39,933 nt of DNA from Ruminiclostridium sp. (lineage in GTDB: Bacteria; Bacillota; Clostridia; Oscillospirales; Ruminococcaceae), in assembly GCA_017395555.1 (NCBI GenBank), contig JAFPUE010000097.1, positions 1 to 39,933 of the forward strand. The letters run 5' to 3'. The notes below the pieces were generated by a model that had not been told where the DNA came from, did not search any database, and was given only the letters and a program-made list of their open reading frames with translations. Both the position numbers and the translations under genes were made by a program. Positions 25,245 through 31,443 of this stretch are shown piece by piece. Every line of letters begins with the position of its first letter. Positions within the stretch are counted from its first letter, which is position 1.

Positions 25245-26780
25245 ATGGTTATAATAATAGCCACGATCGTTGTCTATCTGCTGATGATGGTAGTTATAGG
25301 CGTGATCTTTTCCAAGAAAAACAACGACGTCGGGGACTTCTACCTCGGCGGAAGAAAGCTCGGCCCGATAGTAACGGCAATGAGCGCGGAAGCCTCCGAT
25401 ATGAGCAGCTGGCTTCTTATGGGCTTACCGGGAGTCGCATATCTCTGCGGCTGTGCGGAAGCGGGCTGGACAGCTATCGGTCTTGCTATCGGAACATACC
25501 TGAACTGGCTGTTCGTTGCAAAAAGGCTTCGTCTTTACTCGCAGAGATGCGGTGCGATCACGATACCCGACTTTTTCTCAAAGCGCTATCACGACAACTC
25601 GAATGTACTTCTCGGTATATCGGCGCTGATAATCCTGATATTCTTCATCCCCTATACGGCATCGGGATTTTCCGCGTGCGGCAAGCTCTTTGAGCAGCTC
25701 TTCGGCTGGGATTATCACGCTGCGATGCTTGTAAGTGCGGTCATCATCATACTTTACACAAGCCTCGGCGGCTTCCTTGCTGCAAGCACGACTGACCTTA
25801 TACAGAGCATAGTTATGACCTGCGCACTTGCTATCGTTCTTATATTCGGCATCGAGAATGCCGGTGGTATCGACAACGTTATCGAGAACGCAAAGGCACT
25901 TCCGGGATACCTGACACTGTTTGAGAATCACAACGCTGCGGACAACACCGCTTCTCCCTATGATTTTCTTACGATAGTTTCCACAATGGCGTGGGGTCTC
26001 GGCTACTTCGGAATGCCGCATATACTCCTTCGTTTCATGGCGATCAAGGATCACCGTAAGATAAAGACCTCCCGCCGTATAGCGTCGGTATGGGTAGTTA
26101 TCTCGATGTTTGTTGCGATATTTATCGGTATAGTTGCAAACACGCTCAGCAAGAACGGAATAATAGAGACGTTCACAAAGAGCTCGGAATCCGAGACCGC
26201 GCTTATAAAGATAGGCTTCTTCATGAGTGAGCACGGCGTTATTCTTGCGATCTTTGCGGGACTTATCTTTGCGGGCATACTTGCCTGCACGATGTCCACA
26301 GCGGACTCACAGCTCCTTGCCGCTTCTTCCAGTGCTTCGGAGAACATTCTGAAGGGAGTATTCAAGATTAAGCTGACGGAAAAGCAGTCCATGATCGTTG
26401 CCCGCGGCATACTTCTCTTTATAGCGGCAGTTGCGGCAATTATCGCGTGGGACAAGGACAGCTCGATTTTTAGAGTTGTATCCTTCGCGTGGGCAGGCTT
26501 CGGCGCAACCTTCGGACCCGTAATGCTGCTTGCACTGTTCTGGAAGCGCTCCAACAAATGGGGCGCGATAGCCGGACTTGCGGCAGGCGGAGTTATGATA
26601 TTTGTATGGAAGTTCGTTATCAGAGGGCTTGGCGGCGCATTTGATATCTACGAGCTCCTCCCCGCGTTTATAATAGCGCTTCTTGCAGATGTGATAGTTT
26701 CGCTCGCAACCAAAGCTCCCGAGGACAAGATCACCAAAGAGTACGACGAGTATGTTGCCGAGGTAAAGAACCCCGCATAA
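25245..26780 (+). CDS. putP: Sodium/proline symporter, SSS family
   Basis: This is a 511-aa membrane protein with about 13 hydrophobic segments. SSS-family features include FYLGGRKLGPIVTAMSAEAS near the N-terminus (sodium and substrate site), MSSWLLMGLPG, YTSLGGFLAASTTDLIQ and ACTMSTADSQLLAASSSASE. The overall pattern is closest to PutP, which brings in proline with sodium, although related solutes cannot be excluded from sequence alone. It stands alone with its own promoter. A module A repeat with terminator (26874-27067) follows and separates it from the convergent surface-protein gene. Confidence 0.9.
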   Translation: MVIIIATIVVYLLMMVVIGVIFSKKNNDVGDFYLGGRKLGPIVTAMSAEASDMSSWLLMGLPGVAYLCGCAEAGWTAIGLAIGTYLNWLFVAKRLRLYSQRCGAITIPDFFSKRYHDNSNVLLGISALIILIFFIPYTASGFSACGKLFEQLFGWDYHAAMLVSAVIIILYTSLGGFLAASTTDLIQSIVMTCALAIVLIFGIENAGGIDNVIENAKALPGYLTLFENHNAADNTASPYDFLTIVSTMAWGLGYFGMPHILLRFMAIKDHRKIKTSRRIASVWVVISMFVAIFIGIVANTLSKNGIIETFTKSSESETALIKIGFFMSEHGVILAIFAGLIFAGILACTMSTADSQLLAASSSASENILKGVFKIKLTEKQSMIVARGILLFIAAVAAIIAWDKDSSIFRVVSFAWAGFGATFGPVMLLALFWKRSNKWGAIAGLAAGGVMIFVWKFVIRGLGGAFDIYELLPAFIIALLADVIVSLATKAPEDKITKEYDEYVAEVKNPA

Positions 26781-27114
26781 GAGGTTTCAAGAGATTTCGG
26801 AGAGGGGACTCTGCTTCGGCTTCGCCTTGGATCCGTAGGCGCATTTTAGAAAGAGACTTTAAGAGAGTTTTTAGACGGGGGCTCTGCCCCTGCGACCCCG
26901 CAAGCCCCCTTTGAAAAAGGTGGCTTGACCCACTAAATAAATGCAGTATTTCAGAGCAAGTACAGCGGACGGGTGCAGCGAGAAACGCAGTGGGGTTGGC
27001 GATATTTCATTTACAAGATGACAGAAAAACAGCTTGCTATGAAATTCACAGCAAGCTGTTATTTTTGTGCTCACATTTGGATCTCGTCACGATTCAGATA
27101 TCGCACCACAATTA
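26781..27114. other. Convergent intergenic region filled by composite repeat
   Basis: No gene is seen. It has a segment (26786-26807) that recurs inverted at 34197-34218, an AGAGA-rich run (26848-26872), and module A copy 2 with its terminator (26874-27067). Confidence 0.75.
26874..27067 (+). repeat. Composite repeat module A, copy 2, with terminator
   Basis: Order of blocks: GACGGGGGCTCTGCCCCTGC (26874-26893), CCCCCTTTGAAAAAGG, TAAATAAATGCAGTATTTCA, CGAGAAACGCAGTGGGGTTG, then the hairpin AACAGCTTGCT (27028-27038) / AGCAAGCTGTT (27050-27060) and ATTTTTG. It matches copy 1 (10823-11011, inverted) in block order, but the terminal hairpin arms differ in sequence. Confidence 0.88.
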
Positions 27115-29508
27115 TCAATTATCAATTGCAGATGTTTCTTTCTCTTCTTCTTGGTGGTTTGTTGCGCGTTTTCTGCGCTTTTTGGTCTTTCGTGCGAGCA
27201 GCACACAGCCGGTCAGCACGACTGGTACTCCTACCGCGGCGGCAACGCCCGTGGCGGGATTTATCGCTCCGCTGCTGTCCGGGATACTTGCCGGCATAAC
27301 GATCTCCGGTGCTGACGTGTAAACCGTATTAACCATCATAAAAGGTGAGAAGGAATTGAGACTGAATGTGATCTTCTTAACGCCGTCTTCGGTGACGATC
27401 GAGGACGGTACCTTCTCCGGATCGCCGTTTACGATATGGTAAAGCTCAATGCTGTCGGCGTAGGCTCTCATATTGTCCGGCAGCGGTATGGTTATCTCGA
27501 TGTATGCCCCGTCCGGCAGCCGCTTGATATAGGTGTTCGTGACCGTGTCGAAAACGCTCACATCGAACGGGTAAATGTCGTGACCGCTCATTCCGAGCAG
27601 TTTAAGCGCAGATACCGCGTCCGGCTCGTTGTCCGGCAGATCGGATATGATAATGATGATGTCGTGATCGAAGAACTCGTATCTTGTCTTAATGCGGATC
27701 TTTTCGCCGCCGAGACCGGAAAGATCCTGTTCCAGCGCAACGTTTATCTTCTTGCTGCGGTTTCCGCCGCTTTCTTCCTCATCGGGGAAGTCCGGCTCGT
27801 TTTCGTCTTCTTCGTCGTCCGGAAATTCAGGCTCGTAATCGTCGTCTGTGGGCGGTTCCGGGTCAATAAACGGATCTTCCTCGTCGTCAAAGTCCTCCGG
27901 CAGTCCCGTCGTATCGTCGTCGGAATCCGCAACCGTTACCGGCGTTACAGTCCTTGCCGTGGTGGTTGTTGTGCTTGCGGCCGTCCGTTCGGTAGTCTGT
28001 GAGGTGTTTGACGGAATGTTGTAATTAGGAATGTACGATGGTCTTGTCACCGGTGTCTCCGCGCGGGAAACCGAAACTCGTACAGAAGTGACTGCGGGCT
28101 GCCACAGCTCGCGGTAATCATAGCCGTTGCTCTCGACATAGGCGAGACTTGCCCTTTTCAGTGTGATAATACCGGTAGTTACGGGTGAGTTTGATTTTGC
28201 GCGGAGCTCGGCTTTCAGCGTGAGACCTCTCGTCAGATCAATGACCTTGTCCGCGTTTGATGCCGCCAGTGAAAAGAAGCCGCTGCCGCTGTTTTTGAAT
28301 GAGCCCGGCATTGACGGTGCCCAAGATACAACTTCGAACATATCGCTGTCAAACTCCGCGAGAATGGAAGCGGTATCCGCGTATTCCTGTATTGCCGGAA
28401 CTGTGACATAAACGGAGAATGTCGCACCCTGCTTTACGGACTCAACCGAAGCCGATATACCGCCGCCCTTTATGGGCTCGATATAAGGGGTTTCCCCGGT
28501 TATTTTTGCCGAAGCTCTTAATGTCTGCGGAGCCCACAGCTCCGTGTTTGTATAGCCGTCATCCTCGACTTTTGAAATGCTGTGTGATACGAGGGTAAAG
28601 CTGCCGGTCATACCTGCGGCATCGTTCCTTGCACGCATCTGCGCGGTGAGGGTAAGTCCGTTTTCAAGAGTGATATTCTTGTCTGCCGACGAAGCCGAGA
28701 CCGCAAAGAACCCGCTGCCGCTGTTCACGGCTTCCGAAGCGGGAAGTCCGGGCTCCCACGAGACTATCTCGAATGCGTCGGAGTCGAACTCCGCACGGAC
28801 GGAAAGCGTATCCGCGGAAACATACGCGGCGGGTACTTCTATGTAAGCGTTGAATAATTCACCGGGCTCGACGGTGTTCTTTGAAAGCCGTATGCCGCCC
28901 CCGTATGAAGCCTCGTCTCCGGGCTCGTCCGGCATCTCCGGTTCATCGTCCTGACCGCTGCCCTCACTGTCGTCAACAGTAACGTAAGCTGCAATGGTTT
29001 CCGGCTCCCAGAGCTCGTGTATCGTTATGCCGTCGTCTTCGGCGTATGAGAAGCTCGCCTTTGTTATCGTAAAGGCATATTGACCTGCGGGCGCGGTATT
29101 CTTTACCGTGAAACCGGCAGAGATAACGGTATCGGAGGACAGGTCTATCGCCCGCGATGCGTTGCCCGCCGAAAGAGCGATAAAGCCGTCGCCTGAGCCG
29201 GAGGACGCGTTTGTTATCAAGTCGGAAGCCCAGCCCTGTTTTACGACAGGCTCGAAAACATCGTTGTCGAACTCGATACGCAGCGACGCGGAATCCGCGT
29301 TTGTCCGTGCGGCAGGAACGGTCACCGATACGGTGAATCTGTCGCCGCGGGAAAGGCTGTCATCCGACACGGAGATGCCGTTGATACCGTATGCCTTTAC
29401 GCGTATGGCTAAACCCGCGAACACGAGTGCTGATACGGCGAAAGCAGCGAACAGCGCGACTGTTTTACCGAGCTTGCTGTGATATGATGCTGTGATCGTA
29501 TTTTTCAT
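27115..29508 (-). CDS. Surface protein with three repeated cohesin-like (beta-sandwich) domains, acidic linker and C-terminal anchor
   Basis: This is a 797-aa protein with a signal peptide (about 1-39). Three related domains (about 41-180, 203-338, 348-482) each show the pattern GGIS-x-S-(6)-G-(x)-F-VYV-VPA, EFDSD-FE-VSW-P, GSGFF-(S/A)-AS-ADK-IDL and end with ELW-P. The spacing recalls cohesin or related Ig-like folds, but I cannot confirm cohesin. A Thr-rich then strongly Asp/Glu-rich linker (483-586) leads to a further domain (587-745), NPATG (750-754), a hydrophobic segment (755-772) and a basic KTKKRRKR stretch. NPATG before a hydrophobic stretch suggests sortase-type anchoring, but the 25 residues after the membrane segment are longer than usual. 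GGAGG precedes the ATG at 29508. Confidence 0.75.
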   Translation of the reverse strand: MKNTITASYHSKLGKTVALFAAFAVSALVFAGLAIRVKAYGINGISVSDDSLSRGDRFTVSVTVPAARTNADSASLRIEFDNDVFEPVVKQGWASDLITNASSGSGDGFIALSAGNASRAIDLSSDTVISAGFTVKNTAPAGQYAFTITKASFSYAEDDGITIHELWEPETIAAYVTVDDSEGSGQDDEPEMPDEPGDEASYGGGIRLSKNTVEPGELFNAYIEVPAAYVSADTLSVRAEFDSDAFEIVSWEPGLPASEAVNSGSGFFAVSASSADKNITLENGLTLTAQMRARNDAAGMTGSFTLVSHSISKVEDDGYTNTELWAPQTLRASAKITGETPYIEPIKGGGISASVESVKQGATFSVYVTVPAIQEYADTASILAEFDSDMFEVVSWAPSMPGSFKNSGSGFFSLAASNADKVIDLTRGLTLKAELRAKSNSPVTTGIITLKRASLAYVESNGYDYRELWQPAVTSVRVSVSRAETPVTRPSYIPNYNIPSNTSQTTERTAASTTTTTARTVTPVTVADSDDDTTGLPEDFDDEEDPFIDPEPPTDDDYEPEFPDDEEDENEPDFPDEEESGGNRSKKINVALEQDLSGLGGEKIRIKTRYEFFDHDIIIIISDLPDNEPDAVSALKLLGMSGHDIYPFDVSVFDTVTNTYIKRLPDGAYIEITIPLPDNMRAYADSIELYHIVNGDPEKVPSSIVTEDGVKKITFSLNSFSPFMMVNTVYTSAPEIVMPASIPDSSGAINPATGVAAAVGVPVVLTGCVLLARKTKKRRKRATNHQEEEKETSAIDN

Positions 29509-29569
29509 TTATACAAACCTCCGGACTGTCTGCGGGAGCCGATATTGAACGATTATTCCTTAAAATAAT

Positions 29570-29598
29570 ATTATACCATTATTTCTTGTTTTCGTCAA
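29570..29598 (-). promoter_or_regulatory. Sigma-A type promoter of the surface-protein gene
   Basis: On the minus strand TTGACG (29598-29593), 17 bases, TATAAT (29575-29570). It lies 62 bases upstream of the ATG at 29508. Confidence 0.85.
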
Positions 29599-29703
29599 CT
29601 TTTTCGGTTTTTGTTTGTTCTTTTGCACAAAAAAACGCAGGAAAATTGTGCAAAACGGTAGCCCGGACAGCAGAAAAACACTTTGTTCCGTTTCCCGGCG
29701 CAC

Positions 29704-29732
29704 TTGACAAACGGCACCTGTGATGATATAAT
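29704..29732 (+). promoter_or_regulatory. Sigma-A type promoter of the small-peptide/sigma-factor operon
   Basis: A perfect TTGACA (29704-29709), 17 bases, and a perfect TATAAT (29727-29732). No ECF-type promoter motif (such as AAC/CGT boxes) was obvious, so autoregulation by the encoded sigma factor is not supported here. Confidence 0.9.
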
Positions 29733-29757
29733 AAAATTACGATAAAAAACGAAAAAA

Positions 29758-29821
29758 GCACTGCCGTATTACGGATTTCTGCGTATAAATATACAGAACC
29801 GATATTTATGGGAGGCAGTGC
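29758..29821 (+). promoter_or_regulatory. Leader stem that overlaps the ribosome binding site of the 37-aa ORF
   Basis: GCACTGCC (29758-29765) pairs with GGCAGTGC (29814-29821). The ribosome binding site GGAGG (29811-29815) overlaps the 3' arm and the start codon follows at 29824. A smaller hairpin TTCTG/CAGAA lies inside the 48-nt loop. Folding would partly hide the translation start. Confidence 0.55.
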
Positions 29822-29823
29822 CT

Positions 29824-29937
29824 ATGAAAAGAAAATATTCCGTGATCGTTTTTCCGGACTGGTGTGACGGCTCCTTAACGGGGGCTGTGCGTGCTCCTTT
29901 CATAATGTACAGGCTGCGAGGTCCGTGCAGCGAATGA
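29824..29937 (+). CDS. Small ORF, 37 aa, possible leader peptide or small protein
   Basis: ATG at 29824 has GGAGG 8 bases upstream and encodes a 37-residue peptide starting MKRKYSVIVFPDWCDGSLTG, ending GPCSE, TGA at 29935-29937. I recognise no family. It is positively charged with two cysteines and a hydrophobic N-terminal half but no clear membrane segment. It is the first open frame after a strong promoter and lies before the 61-aa gene and the sigma factor. It may be a translated leader that opens the downstream ribosome binding site, or a small functional protein. The evidence is the promoter, the ribosome binding site and the operon position only. Confidence 0.45.
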   Translation: MKRKYSVIVFPDWCDGSLTGAVRAPFIMYRLRGPCSE

Positions 29938-29975
29938 AGCTGATGTCGGAAAAACGAGCAAAGGAGGTTGCTATA

Positions 29976-30161
29976 ATGGAACGAATACTGAATAATCTGT
30001 TCGATTTTCAGCGTTTCGTGCGCGATCCGGCGTTACAGCGCATAATAGACGAAGCCGAGAATTATTCGGAAGCGGTAGAGCTGTCCGATGACATACTCGG
30101 TCTTGCGGCAGGCGGAATTGCCGTCGATCCCGATAAGATAAAGGGAGCGAAAAATGGCTGA
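29976..30161 (+). CDS. Small acidic protein, 61 aa, upstream of and overlapping an ECF sigma factor
   Basis: It starts MERILNNLFDFQRFVRDPAL at 29976 with a strong AAAGGAGG site 8 bases upstream. An in-frame GTG at 29925 would overlap the 37-aa ORF and has no ribosome binding site. The LFDFQRF motif is one I associate with small uncharacterised proteins of gut Firmicutes. The middle (IIDEAENYSEAVELSDDILGLAAGG) is predicted helical and acidic. It has no transmembrane segment and no zinc motif (HxxxCxxC), so it does not look like a ZAS anti-sigma factor. Its last 8 bases overlap the sigma factor start (ATG 30154), so the two are translationally coupled and their products probably act together. 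Confidence 0.7.
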   Translation: MERILNNLFDFQRFVRDPALQRIIDEAENYSEAVELSDDILGLAAGGIAVDPDKIKGAKNG

Positions 30162-30642
30162 AGTAAGTTCCGAGCAGATCTATCTCGAATACCGCTCAAA
30201 GGTGGCGGCATATATATCAAGTCATATCCGTAACCGGGAGGATGCCGAAGACCTCGTGTCCGAGGTGTTTATGAAGGTCCATTCGTCGATAGACAAATTC
30301 GATGAGAACAAGGCATCCGTTTCGACATGGATATATACCATAACCCGCAATACCGTCACGGATTTTCTGCGCAGAAACCGCGTTTCCGAGGAGCTGCCGG
30401 AGGACGCTCCGTCGCCGCTTCTCACAGAGGAAAGCTATATAAACGAGGAAACGCTTTCCGAGCTTGCCGATGCACTCACTTATCTTGAGGACGAGGAGCG
30501 CCGGATAATAGCGCTCCGGTACGGCAGCGGCAGGCCGCTTACAGAGATAGCCGACAAGCTCGGTATCAGCTACGGCGCGGTGAAGATACGTCACCGCAAG
30601 GCTCTGAGTAAGCTGGAAGAGCTTATGAAAAACAAGATATGA
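30154..30642 (+). CDS. ECF-family RNA polymerase sigma factor
   Basis: This is a 162-aa protein. Region 2 (about 10-75) includes REDAEDLVSEVFMKVHSSID and STWIYTITRNTVTDFLRR; region 4 (about 105-160) includes LEDEERRIIALRYGSGRPLT and a helix-turn-helix EIADKLGISYGAVKIRHRKAL. There is no region 3, as is typical of the ECF group. It would direct RNA polymerase to a specific regulon. No transmembrane anti-sigma factor gene is adjacent: the next gene, after a terminator, is a flavodoxin. The overlapping 61-aa protein upstream is the only candidate partner. The strong housekeeping promoter suggests control after transcription. Confidence 0.9.
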   Translation: MAEVSSEQIYLEYRSKVAAYISSHIRNREDAEDLVSEVFMKVHSSIDKFDENKASVSTWIYTITRNTVTDFLRRNRVSEELPEDAPSPLLTEESYINEETLSELADALTYLEDEERRIIALRYGSGRPLTEIADKLGISYGAVKIRHRKALSKLEELMKNKI

Positions 30643-30648
30643 CCATAC

Positions 30649-30690
30649 AGCCCCGTGTTTCAAAAAAGGAACACGGGGCTTGAAATTTTA
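30649..30690 (+). terminator. Terminator after the sigma factor gene
   Basis: AGCCCCGTGTT (30649-30659) pairs with AACACGGGGCT (30670-30680), an 11-bp stem. The following TGAAATTTTA is a weak U-tract. Confidence 0.7.
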
Positions 30691-30701
30691 CGGAGTGTTG
30701 C

Positions 30702-30730
30702 TTGACAGTGATATATGAAGATGATATAAT
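30702..30730 (+). promoter_or_regulatory. Sigma-A type promoter of the flavodoxin gene
   Basis: TTGACA (30702-30707), 17 bases, TATAAT (30725-30730). The leader to the ATG at 30895 is about 155 nt. Confidence 0.9.
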
Positions 30731-30756
30731 AAAAACAGTATAATACAACTTCCTAT

Positions 30757-30885
30757 ACTATTTTCATTTCAAATTATAGACATGGCTTATCAGCGTTTCT
30801 TCTCCCCGCCGGAGGCGTGGAGAAGAAACAAAAAGTCCGTTTGTCTATATCTTGATCTGAAATCAGTACTATTTCATTTCAGGAG
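30757..30885 (+). ncRNA. Structured 5' leader of the flavodoxin gene (candidate riboswitch-like element)
   Basis: An outer stem TATAGACA (30775-30782) / TGTCTATA (30842-30849) encloses a long hairpin, GTTTCTTCTCC (30795-30805) / GGAGAAGAAAC (30819-30829), capped by CGCC-GGA-GGCG. The joining strands are TGGCTTATCAGC and AAAAAGTCCGTT. After the stem, CTGAAAT (30857-30863) can pair with ATTTCAG (30876-30882), which abuts the AGGAGG ribosome binding site, or with ATTTCA in the earlier ACTATTTTCATTTCA (30757-30771), a near copy of ACTATTTCATTTCA (30868-30881). This layout permits two exclusive folds that hide or free the ribosome binding site. It matches no riboswitch class that I can recall. Confidence 0.5.
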
Positions 30886-30894
30886 GACAGAAAA

Positions 30895-31383
30895 ATGAGC
30901 AAAGTACTTGTAGCATATTTCAGCGCGAGCGGTTATACCGAGGCAAAGGCAAAGCTGATAGCAGAGTCGGCGGGCGCGGATATATTTGAGATAAAGCCCG
31001 CGCAGCTCTATACCGCAGAAGACCTCGACTGGCATAACAAGCAGTCCCGCAGCAGCCTTGAAATGGCGGACCTGTCTTTCCGCCCGCCAATGGCGGAGGA
31101 AGCGCCGGATATCTCCGGGTATGACACGATATTTGTCGGCTTCCCGATATGGTGGTATAAGGCTCCTACGATAATCAACACGTTCCTCGAAAGCCGCGAT
31201 TTCTCCGGTAAGACGATAATACTTTTCGCTACCTCCGGCGGCAGCCGCTTCGGAGATACTGTAAAATACCTTAAAGACAGCGTTTCCGATACCGCAGTCC
31301 TTAAGGAGGGGCGCATACTCACGAGTGCGCAGGGATATGTTATTTCCGCGTGGCTGAAGGAGCTCGGCATAATTACGGAGTAA
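30895..31383 (+). CDS. Flavodoxin-like protein (Flavodoxin_4 type)
   Basis: This 162-aa cytoplasmic protein has the flavodoxin fold. The first strand and phosphate loop read VLVAYFSASGYTEAKAK; the second FMN-contact region is FVGFPIWWYKAPTIINTFLE, and the third is IILFATSGGSRFGDTV. SRSSLEMADLSFRP in the middle is typical of the Flavodoxin_4 group found in anaerobes. The likely role is an FMN electron carrier or oxidoreductase; partners are not encoded nearby. The ribosome binding site is AGGAGG. The long structured leader suggests control of translation. Confidence 0.88.
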   Translation: MSKVLVAYFSASGYTEAKAKLIAESAGADIFEIKPAQLYTAEDLDWHNKQSRSSLEMADLSFRPPMAEEAPDISGYDTIFVGFPIWWYKAPTIINTFLESRDFSGKTIILFATSGGSRFGDTVKYLKDSVSDTAVLKEGRILTSAQGYVISAWLKELGIITE

Positions 31384-31443
31384 AATCAATACCGTCTTTG
31401 CGCGGTACAGACAAAATCTACACAATTTCGGGAGAATTGAATT

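Larger units (their letters stand above)
29509..29823. other. Divergent promoter region between surface protein and sigma-factor operon
   Basis: No gene is seen in these 315 bases. It has the minus-strand promoter (29570-29598), the plus-strand promoter (29704-29732) and a structured leader (29758-29821). The part between the promoters (29600-29700) shows nothing that I can name. Confidence 0.7.

Noticed and set aside
29976-30161. Zinc-binding anti-sigma (ZAS) protein
   Set aside because: The 61-aa protein has no HxxxCxxC motif and no transmembrane segment.
30757-30885. FMN riboswitch upstream of the flavodoxin
   Set aside because: The conserved FMN aptamer segments (such as AGGGCAGGGTG) are absent.
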